Positions 24,628 to 32,189 are shown, numbered from the stretch's first letter. The stretch: 64,000 bases of DNA from Cellulosimicrobium sp. ES-005 (GCF_040448685.1 NZ_CP159290.1:3844001-3908000); one strand, 5' to 3'. Made by a program: numbers and translations. The notes: generated from the letters alone by a model not told the origin.

Positions 24628-24874
24628 CGCGTTCCGCCTCCTGCTCCTCGGCGGCGTCCAGCGCACGGATCTGTCGGTCCAGCTCGCGCAGCTCCTTGTA
24701 CGCCGAAGCGATCGCGTTCGACGACACCTCGCCTGCGTCGAGCTTCTTCGCCAGCGCCCGACGCATCGACGCCAGAACATCCCGAGCCGACCCCTCGATC
24801 GCCTCGGTGATCGTCGCCGGCACCTCCTTGCGAGGCGCCTCGTCACCCGGCTTCACCACACGGAGAGAGGCCAT
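24578..24874 (-). CDS. Terminase small subunit
   Basis: The 98-residue protein is helical with a basic C-terminus (RDDGNRRPRRSFNASAI). The ATG has GGAGGT 10 bases upstream. It is encoded immediately before, and overlapping, the large terminase gene. The coiled segment ASAYKELRELDRQIRALDAAEEQEAE is consistent with ring assembly. Longer upstream readings of this frame are not supported. Confidence 0.75.
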   Translation of the reverse strand: MASLRVVKPGDEAPRKEVPATITEAIEGSARDVLASMRRALAKKLDAGEVSSNAIASAYKELRELDRQIRALDAAEEQEAERDDGNRRPRRSFNASAI

Positions 24875-24972
24875 GCGGACCACACCTCCGAGGTTTTTCG
24901 AAACGAGGGGAGAGAAAGGCGCTATGCCCCGGCGGTCGCCCTCCAGGGTGGGGGTGGGGGCCCTCCCCCTGG

Positions 24973-25287
24973 TCACCAGTCGGTCGAGGTCGGGAACGAA
25001 GCGGCAGGAGCGACTGCGCGAGGCGCCCGCGTTCCGTTCCCTCGTCGTTGGTTGCAGATGCGGTGCATGAGCCGCACGTTGGACCGTGCGAGCGGGTCGC
25101 CGCCTCGAGAGACGGGGATGATCTCGTCCACCTCGGGGGCGAGCGGATGGTTCCAGTGCAGCGTCTTGTCGACTGGGTCGTCGGGCCACTCGCAGTGCGA
25201 CCATGCGCAGTAGGTCTCGGTGGCTAGCACCCGTGCACGTAGGCGCCTACGCCGGTGCCCGTTGGCGTACCTGGGGTTGGTGGCCAC
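24973..25287 (-). CDS. HNH endonuclease
   Basis: The 104-residue protein has paired cysteine-type residues YCAWSHC near the N-terminus. The HNH core follows: VDEIIPVSRGGDPLARSNVRLMHRICNQRRG. An HNH gene next to the terminases is common in HK97-type phages, where it supports cos cleavage during packaging. The GTG start has AGGAGG 5 bases upstream and is preferred to an ATG 15 bases earlier. Confidence 0.88.
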   Translation of the reverse strand: MATNPRYANGHRRRRLRARVLATETYCAWSHCEWPDDPVDKTLHWNHPLAPEVDEIIPVSRGGDPLARSNVRLMHRICNQRRGNGTRAPRAVAPAASFPTSTDW

Positions 25288-25302
25288 GGTCGCCTCCTGC
25301 AT

Positions 25303-25401
25303 TCAGGCTGCACGCGTCACGCCGTTGGTAAGGATCACGGGGCAGGCTTGCCGCCTGCCGTCGGGGAGGGTGGTGGCACCGGGGCACCTACGCCCTGCCA
25401 T
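25303..25401 (-). CDS. Possible 32-residue microprotein before HNH
   Basis: A short frame begins at an ATG with GGGGGTGG close upstream. It encodes a peptide with RRCPGATTLPDGRRQACPVI and a stop directly before the HNH gene. Two Cys-Pro pairs hint at a small metal-binding loop, as in other microproteins of this phage. The GC-rich context makes chance open frames likely, so this is tentative. Confidence 0.35.
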   Translation of the reverse strand: MAGRRCPGATTLPDGRRQACPVILTNGVTRAA

Positions 25402-25474
25402 GTCCACCCCCGGAAGTTGCCCGCCCATCTCCCCGGGTGGCTGGTCACCGGGGAGTGGGCGTCTGGCCTCTTGG

Positions 25475-25756
25475 TTACGGTGCTGGCGGCGTGGGTCCAG
25501 GGTTGTTGTCGGCGGGGTTCTCGCTGAACCCTGGCCAACGCTGGCCGTCCCCGTAAGCCTGGCGTCGCGCTCGCTTGAGCGTCTTGATGAGGACCTCGAC
25601 CTGTCGCGGGTTGAGGTCGACGATCATCGCTTCGCCTGTGTGCGACCAGCCCTCGGGGTAGATGCTCACCTGCACCCAGCCGATGCGGTCCCAGCCGACG
25701 ACCAGCTCGCGTGAGTTGTCGTTGCTGACGCCGTGGTTGATCTTCTCGTGAGGCAT
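25475..25756 (-). CDS. Conserved-looking phage protein before HNH
   Basis: The 93-residue protein starts MPHEKINHGVSNDN with AAGGAGAAGG upstream. It has the segments ELVVGWDRIGWVQVSIYPE and LNPRQVEVLIKTLKRARRQAYGD, a strand-then-helix layout common to small actinophage proteins. It is the first gene after the terminator at 25851-25874 and may open the late transcript. Function unknown. Confidence 0.68.
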   Translation of the reverse strand: MPHEKINHGVSNDNSRELVVGWDRIGWVQVSIYPEGWSHTGEAMIVDLNPRQVEVLIKTLKRARRQAYGDGQRWPGFSENPADNNPGPTPPAP

Positions 25757-25850
25757 ATCGCCTTCTCCTTGACTGCCCGTAGCGGGCAACGCCCCGTCGA
25801 GTGCGGGGGTGGCTTTCGGGGGAGCGGCGCTCAACCCCGGGCGCGACGAA

Positions 25851-25874
25851 GGCCCCCGGTGCGAACCGAGGGCC
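25851..25874 (-). terminator. Terminator between the HTH operon and late genes
   Basis: GGCCCCCGGT and ACCGAGGGCC form a stem with nine of ten pairs around GCGA. It stands 33 bases downstream of the stop at 25907 and separates the two-gene regulatory operon from the packaging genes. Confidence 0.65.
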
Positions 25875-25906
25875 CCATCGACAGACCGTGCAATCTTGCC
25901 GTAAGG

Positions 25907-26164
25907 CTATGCGACAGGATCCCGTTCCGCCACCTCGACACGCGCGCGTGGCCCCGCCGGCCGTTCGGGCGTAGCGCGCACCGTTTCGAACGCGTCCCGT
26001 GCGTCCGTCCATCGCCGGTTGGTGTCGGGAGTTGTAGCCCCGGTCGTAGCACGCTCCCATGCCCCTTGCATGGCGGCGCTCATGAGGGTGAACGCTGCGA
26101 GTGCCTGCCGAACGGTGACGCCAGAATCCGGCATCACCGTCACTGCGGGCTTGTGTGTCGTCAC
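25907..26164 (-). CDS. Hypothetical phage protein, coupled to the Zn-ribbon/HTH gene
   Basis: The 85-residue protein starts at a GTG overlapping the upstream stop (GTGA). It has a short helical core (TVRQALAAFTLMSAAMQGAWERA) and a charged C-terminus (PAGPRARVEVAERDPVA). It has no recognised family. Coupling to the gene upstream suggests a shared function. Confidence 0.6.
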   Translation of the reverse strand: MTTHKPAVTVMPDSGVTVRQALAAFTLMSAAMQGAWERATTGATTPDTNRRWTDARDAFETVRATPERPAGPRARVEVAERDPVA

Positions 26165-26877
26165 GCTGCCACCTTCCCACGCTCGGCCAGCCTGAGCGCG
26201 TCTTCGAGTCGATACAGGTCAGGGTCTTCGACGGCCTTCTCAAGCCGACCCCGCTCCACCCACTTGTCGAGCGTCTTCGGCTTGACCTCGATGCCGAGTA
26301 CGAACAGCGCGGACACGAGCTCGCCGCGAGTCATGAGCCTGTCCTTGAGCGCCGCGTGGAGGTGCTTGCGAACCTCGAGCAGCCCGGCGACGTTCCCGCA
26401 CTCGGGGCACGTGGTGTCGACGCGGTGACCGAACAGTCGGAGTTCGCCGTCGCACTCGGGGACGATGCATGGCCCCATCCATCGCGCGGGTTCGGGTCGC
26501 TCGAGCGCGAGGGCGACCTTGCGGCGGAACTCGTGCGCAATGTCGAGGAAGTCGTAGGCGGTCTTCTCGTCGTCCCCGTGCGTGAAGTGGCCGAACCTGA
26601 GGGCGACGGAGCGGAGGAGTCCGGGCATCTCGCTGGTATCGGGCTGCCAGTCGTCGGTCTCTTCGAGAAGGATCCGACCGAGCGCGCGGGCTTCGGTCTC
26701 GATCTCGTGCATGAGGTCGGAGACGTGGAGGTCGATGGGCGGCCGGCTGCCTGGTGCGGGGTGGGATGCGCCACCGGTGGATGATCCGCTGGGTTCGAGG
26801 CGGGCTTGGAGTGCGGGCCATGCGGCGACGATGGCGAGGAGGTCGTCTCGGGCGGCGAGTGCGACGAGGTTGTCCAC
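26161..26877 (-). CDS. Zn-ribbon plus helix-turn-helix phage protein, possible regulator
   Basis: The 238-residue protein has a helical N-terminal part, then PCIVPECDGEL and TTCPECGNVAG (a four-Cys zinc ribbon near residues 135-160). A C-terminal region (MTRGELVSALFVLGIEVKPKTLDKWVERGRLEKA) that reads like a helix-turn-helix follows. It is framed by terminators, with an AT-richer stretch upstream (26930-26960), so it is a separate transcription unit between the early and late operons. A late-gene activator is the natural hypothesis; no experiment is implied. The GTG at 26877 has GGGAGA upstream. Confidence 0.68.
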   Translation of the reverse strand: MDNLVALAARDDLLAIVAAWPALQARLEPSGSSTGGASHPAPGSRPPIDLHVSDLMHEIETEARALGRILLEETDDWQPDTSEMPGLLRSVALRFGHFTHGDDEKTAYDFLDIAHEFRRKVALALERPEPARWMGPCIVPECDGELRLFGHRVDTTCPECGNVAGLLEVRKHLHAALKDRLMTRGELVSALFVLGIEVKPKTLDKWVERGRLEKAVEDPDLYRLEDALRLAERGKVAA

Positions 26878-26963
26878 GAGCGGGTCTCCCTGTGTCGGTC
26901 GACCCCGCACCGGCGTCCCGGTGGGCAAAATACGATACCCGAACCTGGTTCCAGTATCCAGCG

Positions 26964-26996
26964 CACCGGGGCGGGCCGTGTTGGCCCGCCCCGGTG
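26964..26996 (-). terminator. Terminator at the end of the early operon
   Basis: CACCGGGGCGGGCC and GGCCCGCCCCGGTG pair perfectly over 14 bp around GTGTT. It starts 6 bases beyond the stop of the last early gene (27002) and is one of the strongest hairpins in the prophage. The sequence just beyond holds GATAC and GTATC as 5-bp inverted arms 15 bases apart. Confidence 0.85.
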
Positions 26997-27001
26997 TGTG
27001 G

Positions 27002-27304
27002 TTACACCCGCCACGCCTCGTCGTAGTCCGGGTGGTCGGCGTAGGGCAGGGCGAGGTTGCCGAGTAGCTCCTCGGGCGTCACGCCGCCGCGGGTGCCGAG
27101 ACGCCGCGCAGACTCCACGATGCGCCGCTTCGCCTCGCACTCCGCCAGCACGCGAGCGGGAGGCCACAACGCGGCGCGCACGTCCGGGTGGATCCGGTCC
27201 CACACGATGGCCCCGTTGTCGACAGCCTTCCAGGCGTCGTCGGCGCGGGCCTCGTCTTCGGCGATCCTGGAGAGCAGGAACTCGGTGAGCGTCATGAGTT
27301 CCAT
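27002..27304 (-). CDS. DUF6221-like phage protein
   Basis: The 100-residue protein reads MTLTEFLLSRIAEDEARAD near the start, ARVLAECEAKRRIVESARR in the middle and LALPYADHPDYDEAWRV at the end. This is the order of motifs seen in the DUF6221 family, which is abundant in actinophages and their hosts. The function of the family is unknown. It is the last gene of the early operon. Confidence 0.8.
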   Translation of the reverse strand: MELMTLTEFLLSRIAEDEARADDAWKAVDNGAIVWDRIHPDVRAALWPPARVLAECEAKRRIVESARRLGTRGGVTPEELLGNLALPYADHPDYDEAWRV

Positions 27305-27308
27305 GGCC

Positions 27309-27653
27309 TCAGTCTCCCGTCTTCCCGTCGAGGATGGCGAGCACGTCGCGCACCGTCCTCTTCCAGCCGCACTGCACGGGGTCGTCATCGTCGTGCAGCA
27401 GGCAGTCCAGTTCTGCGGTGACGGCCTCGCGCACCTTGTCGAGCTTGCCCCGCGCCACATCCCGCTCGGCTGCGAGGCGGGCCACCTGGGTCTCATGTGC
27501 TGCGACTTCCCTCGTCGCGATGCTGCGCAGGTGACGCGCCTCGGCTTCGGCCTGCTGCACGCGCTCGACCAGGGCGCGCAGCAGTGGTCCGACGCCGACG
27601 CCTGGGCTGTTGTCCGCGAGTCGGGTCGCTTCGTCCAGCAGGTCGTCCGTCAC
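27309..27653 (-). CDS. Coiled-coil phage protein
   Basis: The 114-residue protein is almost wholly helical, with a long charged coiled coil (ALVERVQQAEAEARHLRSI onward) and a C-terminal CLLHDDDDPVQCGWKR segment. The GTG overlaps the preceding stop (GTGA). No family is recognised. Confidence 0.65.
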   Translation of the reverse strand: MTDDLLDEATRLADNSPGVGVGPLLRALVERVQQAEAEARHLRSIATREVAAHETQVARLAAERDVARGKLDKVREAVTAELDCLLHDDDDPVQCGWKRTVRDVLAILDGKTGD

Positions 27654-27880
27654 AGCGTCTTCCTTCCTGCGAGGCAGTCGGGGCACACGTCCGACTCGGG
27701 GCGGGTCTGGTAGGCGCCGGGCAGGGTGACCCCGCCGCCGCAGCGCACTTCGGTGAACCAGGCTTCGGGATCGGCCTTGTCGTACAGGTGCCACACCCAG
27801 CGGTCGGGCTTGGGCCAGTCAGAGATGCGTTCGCCGACGACGCGGCGGGGGCGCTTGCTCGTGCTCACGGTGGTCATCAT
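27650..27880 (-). CDS. Small Cys-containing phage protein
   Basis: The 76-residue protein has PDRWVWHLYDKADPEAWFTEVRCGG and a C-terminal SDVCPDCLAGR. CxxC plus the earlier Cys and His could bind zinc. It is coupled to its neighbours by overlapping stops and starts. Either of two adjacent ATG codons may start it. Function unknown. Confidence 0.65.
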   Translation of the reverse strand: MMTTVSTSKRPRRVVGERISDWPKPDRWVWHLYDKADPEAWFTEVRCGGGVTLPGAYQTRPESDVCPDCLAGRKTL

Positions 27881-28212
27881 CGGTCCTCCTCGGGCTCGTC
27901 CAGCACGCGGGCGGGAAGGCTGATGCGGTCGATGCCGATGTAGTAGGCGTCGTCCGATCCCGCGCGGCGCACAAGCCGGTAGCCCTCGCTGTCCAGGCTG
28001 ACTTGCATGGCGCGTCCGATACGGTCCAGCAGCACCGTGCCGACCGGGAGTGCGTCGAGCTCGGTCACGGTGGTGACGACGCGTGTGCGGGTCGCGGCCC
28101 AGATGGCACCGGCGACGAACTCCTCACGCAGGTTCTCGTCCTCGTCGGCCGTCGTGAACAGGTAGCGGCGCTTCTCGGCTTCGGCTCGCGCCTGCTCGTG
28201 CAGCGTGCTCAT
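27877..28212 (-). CDS. Hypothetical early phage protein
   Basis: The 111-residue protein begins MSTLHEQARAEAEKRRYLF. It contains TVTELDALPVGTVLLDRIGRAMQVS, the LPVGTVLLD-type segment found in many small actinophage proteins, including the one at 3189-3386 in weaker form. The ATG is chosen because it overlaps the previous stop and because the upstream extension has no coding character. Confidence 0.65.
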   Translation of the reverse strand: MSTLHEQARAEAEKRRYLFTTADEDENLREEFVAGAIWAATRTRVVTTVTELDALPVGTVLLDRIGRAMQVSLDSEGYRLVRRAGSDDAYYIGIDRISLPARVLDEPEEDR

Positions 28213-28349
28213 GCGCCCTCTCCCTCCGTCACGTCGTGCCCCTGGTGCTGCGTGCGCCATGCGGCGAGCGTGGCGCGTCCTAGCCCCTGGTTCGGCAGGT
28301 CGACGCTCTCGCCGCACGTGGCGCACCTGGCGGTCAGTCGGTCACTCAT
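28209..28349 (-). CDS. Zinc-finger-like microprotein
   Basis: The 46-residue protein holds ARCATCGESVDL and a later WRTQHQGHD, which gives C-x2-C plus two His, enough for one zinc knuckle. It overlaps the genes on both sides. Function unknown. Confidence 0.62.
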   Translation of the reverse strand: MSDRLTARCATCGESVDLPNQGLGRATLAAWRTQHQGHDVTEGEGA

Positions 28350-28636
28350 GCGCCCTCCCTCGCGATCCAGGCGGCGTGCTCCATGCCGCGCTTCCACAGG
28401 TGCGGAGCATCGTCGTCGTCCGCTGCCTCCTCGATGAGTCGCGCCACGTCTGCGCGTTCCTCGGCCCGCACGGACTCGTCGTGTGCAGCGAGCCAGCGGT
28501 CGAACCTAGCCCCGTAGACCTCCTGTTCGGAGGCAAGGGATCGGCCGGTCATGTACGAGTCGAAGTTGCGGGTGTGGTCACGCACGTAGTCCGCGCGCAC
28601 CTCGTCCGTGCTGGGCGTGTAGTCGTCGTCGCTCAT
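28346..28636 (-). CDS. Hypothetical early phage protein
   Basis: The 96-residue acidic protein begins MSDDDYTPSTDEVRADYVRDH. It has the pattern DRWLAAHDESVRAEERADVARLIEEA seen in short actinophage proteins of unknown role. It overlaps both neighbours by 4 bases. Confidence 0.68.
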   Translation of the reverse strand: MSDDDYTPSTDEVRADYVRDHTRNFDSYMTGRSLASEQEVYGARFDRWLAAHDESVRAEERADVARLIEEAADDDDAPHLWKRGMEHAAWIAREGA

Positions 28637-28920
28637 CGGTCTGTCTCCTTCTCGATCTGGTCAGCGCGCTCGTCGGGCCCCCAGAACACGCGGTCGATCC
28701 AGTCGGCGGCGCGGTTCGTCACGCCGAACTTCTGGCGCAGCGCCGCGGTGATGCGCTTCCTCTCGGTTGCGGCGATGTGCGGCCCGACCGCAACCAACAC
28801 GGCACGGGCGATGTGGCGCGAGTAGTGCGGGACGGCGGCATCCGAGTAGAACTCGGTCGCCGCGCGGGCGACTTCCTCTGCCGCCTTCTCGACCTGCTCG
28901 TCGGTGGGGGTCCAGCTCAT
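28633..28920 (-). CDS. Hypothetical early phage protein
   Basis: The 95-residue protein begins MSWTPTDEQVEKAAEEVARAATEF and is helical throughout, ending DERADQIEKETDR. The ATG overlaps the stop of the preceding gene by 4 bases; upstream readings of this frame are Arg-rich and not credible. No function is assigned. Confidence 0.65.
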   Translation of the reverse strand: MSWTPTDEQVEKAAEEVARAATEFYSDAAVPHYSRHIARAVLVAVGPHIAATERKRITAALRQKFGVTNRAADWIDRVFWGPDERADQIEKETDR

Positions 28921-29315
28921 GAGTCGTTCTCCTTCGGGGTCAGTGCGTCCGTGATTGCGGCGCGGAGGCGTCGTGCGGCGTCGTCGTGCACGGCTGCCGA
29001 CTTCGTCATAACCAGCGCGTTCTCGTGGCCTGGCCCGGGGTAGAGCCGAGCCTTGTCCGCCTTCGTCTCGTGCCACTCTGCGAGGTCGAGGGCGGCTCCG
29101 AGAGCTGCGACCAGGCGCGGGACGTCCGTGCGCGCTGCGACGATGAACTCCGCGCTCTTGCCTACTGGGTAGGCGGCGATGCCCTGAACGAACTCCTCTC
29201 CGTCGGAGTAAACGGCGTCGCGGCACACATACCCTTCGCGCTCGTACCACGGGCCGCCCGCTGCTGCGTCGGCTCGCTGCTGCACGGCCGCCAGGTAGTC
29301 ACGCGCGGTGCTCAT
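28917..29315 (-). CDS. Hypothetical early phage protein
   Basis: The 132-residue protein contains AEFIVAARTDVPRLVAALGAALDLAE, a motif found again and again in short actinophage early proteins, and a C-terminal helix. The ATG overlaps the metalloprotease stop by 4 bases. Its function is unknown. Confidence 0.68.
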   Translation of the reverse strand: MSTARDYLAAVQQRADAAAGGPWYEREGYVCRDAVYSDGEEFVQGIAAYPVGKSAEFIVAARTDVPRLVAALGAALDLAEWHETKADKARLYPGPGHENALVMTKSAAVHDDAARRLRAAITDALTPKENDS

Positions 29316-29731
29316 GAGACCTCTCTCGTCTTGGAGTAGTAGCCGTGCCGGTATAGCGCCTCGACGAGCCGCCGTAGCAGCTGCCCGTACAGGTAGGCGA
29401 ACGGTTCGTTCGTGTGGTCCAGGACCGACCGTGCGCCTGTACCCTCGGGCAGGGTGGCGGCGTAGATCGCGCACGTTGCGTGGTGCATCTCGTGCGAGAG
29501 AACCTCGGTGCCCAAACGTGCGGCGTGGAGCCGGATGATAGGGAGGAAGCGCTCGGTGCCGTCCTCGAAGTACCGGGTTGACCCCTGCGTGACAGCGACC
29601 GAGCCGGACAGGTCGGCTCCGGAGAACCTCTCTGCGGCAGCGATCATCTGTTCGCGCGTGTCGTATACCTTCACCGTCACGGTCGCCTTGAACCCCAGGG
29701 CGTGGGACGAGACCCGGACCGTTCTATTCAC
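29312..29731 (-). CDS. Phage zinc metalloprotease (zincin-like)
   Basis: The 139-residue protein has SHEMHHATCAIY, a HEXXH motif at His80-Glu81-His84, followed 25 residues after the second His by TNEPFAYLYG. The Glu there (about 109) is a plausible third ligand, as in gluzincins. It is distinct in sequence from the ImmA-type peptidase at 41452. The GTG overlaps the preceding stop (GTGA). A protease in an early operon could act on host or phage regulators, but the target is unknown. Confidence 0.72.
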   Translation of the reverse strand: MNRTVRVSSHALGFKATVTVKVYDTREQMIAAAERFSGADLSGSVAVTQGSTRYFEDGTERFLPIIRLHAARLGTEVLSHEMHHATCAIYAATLPEGTGARSVLDHTNEPFAYLYGQLLRRLVEALYRHGYYSKTREVS

Positions 29732-29910
29732 GCTGGGTCCTCCTCGTAGTCCAAGGCGACCCAGTCGAACGCGGTGCCGTGGTTCGCGACGTACCGGCAC
29801 GGGTGGCAGAACTGGCCGCTACCTGCGTCGTCCGCCGCCACCTGGCCGGTAGGGAACATGCGGTCACATCCGTCGCACAGCGCGGCGGCGACGTGGTCGT
29901 ACCAGGCCAT
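29728..29910 (-). CDS. Zinc-ribbon microprotein
   Basis: The 60-residue protein holds ALCDGCDRMF and QFCHPCRYV, two CxxC pairs 20 residues apart, a minimal zinc ribbon. The ATG overlaps the upstream stop (TGATG). It is directly followed by the metalloprotease gene. Confidence 0.68.
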   Translation of the reverse strand: MAWYDHVAAALCDGCDRMFPTGQVAADDAGSGQFCHPCRYVANHGTAFDWVALDYEEDPA

Positions 29911-30365
29911 CACGCCACCTCCCCGAGGATCGCGGCCCGCACGGCATCGGCGTGACCTCTGTAGTGGTTGCGCACGCCGTCGTGGTCGGTGTCCCACGTG
30001 TCAGCGCTGTGGAAGCCGTGCGCGTCGTAGATCACCCGTGCGAGCCAGTCCGGGTCGTCGGGGTCGTGCAGGGCGGCGGACACGGTGGCGAGGGTGAGAG
30101 CCGGGCGGATCGCGGCGAGGTAGTCCCACACGATCCGGACCACGGCCGTCACAGGGACGCAGCGGACCGTCGCGCGCTCGCCGTCCGGGTCGACGTGCCA
30201 CCCGTCGTGCTCCCACTGACGGGCGAGCGCGAACACGGCGTCTCGGAACTCGGGCGTGATGCGCGACCTCGGGTCGTCGCCGAGCACGCGCAAGAGGTCG
30301 TCGTGCGTCGGGGTCGGCTGCGCCTCGGTGGCGCGTGCCAGGGCGGGCGTCTGGTCAGTGCTCAT
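29910..30365 (-). CDS. Hypothetical early phage protein
   Basis: The 151-residue protein begins MSTDQTPALARATEAQP. It has PEFRDAVFALARQWEHDGWHVD near the middle and a C-terminal HGFHSADTWDTDHDGVRNHYRGHADAV rich in His and Asp. That end might bind a metal, but no known motif is met. It overlaps both neighbours. Confidence 0.65.
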   Translation of the reverse strand: MSTDQTPALARATEAQPTPTHDDLLRVLGDDPRSRITPEFRDAVFALARQWEHDGWHVDPDGERATVRCVPVTAVVRIVWDYLAAIRPALTLATVSAALHDPDDPDWLARVIYDAHGFHSADTWDTDHDGVRNHYRGHADAVRAAILGEVA

Positions 30366-30520
30366 CGGATCACCTCGAAGTCGTGGTTGGTGGGGATGGG
30401 TGCGTGCTTCCGGTCGATGCGGCGCGACCCGTGCGTCCACTGCTGGGCGAGCGTGACGATCGGTACCCGGAGGGCCGTGGTGAAGATGGGTCGCCCGCAT
30501 GCCAGGCAGGTGTCTCTCAT
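30362..30520 (-). CDS. 52-residue Cys-containing microprotein
   Basis: This short gene between two others reads MRDTCLACGRPIFTTALRV at the start (CxxC) and ends PTNHDFEVIR. The ATG has GGAGGAG upstream. Both ends overlap their neighbours (TGATG and ATGA), which is strong evidence that it is translated. Function unknown. Confidence 0.65.
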   Translation of the reverse strand: MRDTCLACGRPIFTTALRVPIVTLAQQWTHGSRRIDRKHAPIPTNHDFEVIR

Positions 30521-30654
30521 CAGCTCTCCTCCGTGGGTTCGGTCGGGGTCGTGTCGTCCATGAGGTTCTTCTCGCGGGCGGCGTTGATGGTCTGTCGGAT
30601 GCGTGCGCGGAAGATGGCGGTGGTGTCGGCGTCGGGCTGCTCGTCGTCGGTCAC
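30520..30654 (-). CDS. 44-residue acidic phage protein
   Basis: A short protein from a GTG that overlaps the upstream stop (GTGA). It is acidic at both ends with a central basic helix (FRARIRQTINAAREKN). Nothing further can be said. Confidence 0.55.
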   Translation of the reverse strand: MTDDEQPDADTTAIFRARIRQTINAAREKNLMDDTTPTEPTEES

Positions 30655-30998
30655 GGCGTGTCCTGGGCGGCGTTGAAGAGGTACCCGTCGCCGGTCCACT
30701 CGGGCGTGACGGGGAACGTGATCTCGCCGTTGAGGGTCTCGTCGGAGTTGTCGAACCACTCGCGGAGGTTGCAGAACTCGGGGTCGAGTTGGCCGGTGTG
30801 CTCTCCGCCGTACATGCTCATGTGGACCGGTCGCCCGTCCTCGACGCGCGGGAGGTCCCACGCTTCGCAGTCGCAGTCCCAGACGGCGTGGCAGAGGGCG
30901 TCGGCGGGCGCGGTGCACGTCATGGTCGAGAGGGCCTCGACATGTCGCCCGTCCTCGAACCGGGCTGTCACGGTGTGGTGCGGGGTCTCGGTGCTCAT
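30651..30998 (-). CDS. Hypothetical early phage protein
   Basis: The 115-residue protein has a beta-rich N-terminal part (HTVTARFEDGRHVEALSTMTCTAP) and several cysteines (TMTCTAP, LCHAVWDCDCEAW, EFCNL). The CDC cluster could hold a metal. It overlaps both neighbours. The function is unknown. Confidence 0.65.
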   Translation of the reverse strand: MSTETPHHTVTARFEDGRHVEALSTMTCTAPADALCHAVWDCDCEAWDLPRVEDGRPVHMSMYGGEHTGQLDPEFCNLREWFDNSDETLNGEITFPVTPEWTGDGYLFNAAQDTP

Positions 30999-31432
30999 GG
31001 CTTCTCCTGGTGGGTGAGTGCGGCGTGGAGTGCGGTGCGTGCGAGCTCGGGGCCGGGTCCGACGTCGACGGGCTCGGGCGTGGTCTCGCGTGGGCTGTCT
31101 GCGGCTCGGGCGTCTGCTCGACAGCCGGCGCAGTGCCAGGCGGGCCACTGTTCGTGTCCGGGCCGGGTGCATCGGTCGAACTTGGCGCCGCGGGTCTCGA
31201 CGGGGCGAACCGAAGCCCAATGGGAGCCGTCGAGGGCGATGACGGCGGGGGTGCGGTTCGCGGGGTCCATGGCGGCGTTGATCGCGGCGTGGGCGAGCTG
31301 GTCGGCGGTGCCCTTGGTGCGTCCGTCGCGGAGTGCTGCGAGGACTCCGGGTGCGTCCCAGTCGGGGCGGAGGGCTGCGACGAGCGCAGCGAGTGCGCGG
31401 GCCTGGTCTCCGTTGATTTCGATCGTCATCAT
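30995..31432 (-). CDS. Hypothetical early phage protein with zinc-finger-like end
   Basis: The 145-residue protein has RALAALVAALRPDWDAPGVLAALRDG, a common actinophage early-protein motif. It has NRTPAVIALDGSHWASVRP in the middle and CTRPGHEQWPAWHCAGCRAD later, which could coordinate zinc. It lies directly after the replication-initiator-like gene. Two adjacent ATG codons are possible starts. Confidence 0.68.
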   Translation of the reverse strand: MMTIEINGDQARALAALVAALRPDWDAPGVLAALRDGRTKGTADQLAHAAINAAMDPANRTPAVIALDGSHWASVRPVETRGAKFDRCTRPGHEQWPAWHCAGCRADARAADSPRETTPEPVDVGPGPELARTALHAALTHQEKP

Positions 31433-32076
31433 GCGCCTGCTCGTGCTGATCGCTGGTGAGTTTCAGGGAGAGGTGATGATGAGGAAAGGAGTCCGGGAGG
31501 AAGGGAGTTAGGGAGGAAGGGAGTTGCCGAAGGGTTTCCCGAACCCTTCCCCGAAGGGTTGGCGGACGGGTTCCCCGAAGGGTTGTCGGGTAGTGCGGCG
31601 AACCCTTCCTCGAAGGTCATCGACCTTTTCTCGAGAAGGGTTCCGACCTCGGGCTTGCCCCATCCCTTGAGCGTTGGCTTGGCCTCTCGGAGGGTGTGGA
31701 GCTGGTCGACGATGACGGCGCGCAGGACGCTGGACCCGATGCGGCCGTGGTCCTTCGCGAGGGCGACGGCCATGTTCGGGGACTTCATGAGTCCGTCGTG
31801 CTTCACGAACGAGCGGATGAGGACTTCCTCGGAGCGGCGGTCGCAGAGGATGAACCGGCCCTCCTCGAGCTCGGCGGCGAACGTCTCGACGTCCGTGCCG
31901 GTGAGTTCGGCGGTGTGGGCGGCGATCTTCGCGGGACGCCAGTCGGCGACGCCGGCGAACGTGAGGGACGGCTGGGTGAGGAGGAACATGTAGAGCCACT
32001 GGCCGGACGAGGTGAGGTAGCGCCAGTCGTCGTCGTTCCAGATGTCGAGCCGGATGCGGGCGTGGTCACGCGCCAC
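31429..32076 (-). CDS. Phage replication initiator-like protein
   Basis: The 215-residue protein begins VARDHARIRLDIWNDDDWRYL and continues with WLYMFLLTQPSLTFAGV. This is the opening of actinophage replication/helix-turn-helix initiators. The C-terminal third is a low-complexity NPSGNPS-type repeat. The GTG has GAGGAGGT 6 bases upstream. It may bind the phage origin and recruit host helicase. No helicase or primase gene is seen in this prophage, so replication probably relies on host enzymes. Confidence 0.65.
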   Translation of the reverse strand: MARDHARIRLDIWNDDDWRYLTSSGQWLYMFLLTQPSLTFAGVADWRPAKIAAHTAELTGTDVETFAAELEEGRFILCDRRSEEVLIRSFVKHDGLMKSPNMAVALAKDHGRIGSSVLRAVIVDQLHTLREAKPTLKGWGKPEVGTLLEKRSMTFEEGFAALPDNPSGNPSANPSGKGSGNPSATPFLPNSLPPGLLSSSSPLPETHQRSARAGA

Positions 32077-32078
32077 TG

Positions 32079-32189
32079 TCAGACCTCCTCGGATGGTGGG
32101 TTGGCGAGCTCGAGCAGGAAGAGAACGTGGAACCAGAGGCGTCGGATCGGGTTTCGGATGGTGCCGTCGCAGGCGGGGCAGGAGCGCAT
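32079..32189 (-). CDS. 36-residue microprotein
   Basis: The peptide begins MRSCPACDGTIRN and has a hydrophobic centre (LWFHVLFLLELA). It combines a CxxC pair with one possible membrane-associated helix. The ATG has AAGGAGG upstream and overlaps the stop of the gene before (TGATG). The operon context supports expression. Confidence 0.6.
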   Translation of the reverse strand: MRSCPACDGTIRNPIRRLWFHVLFLLELANPPSEEV

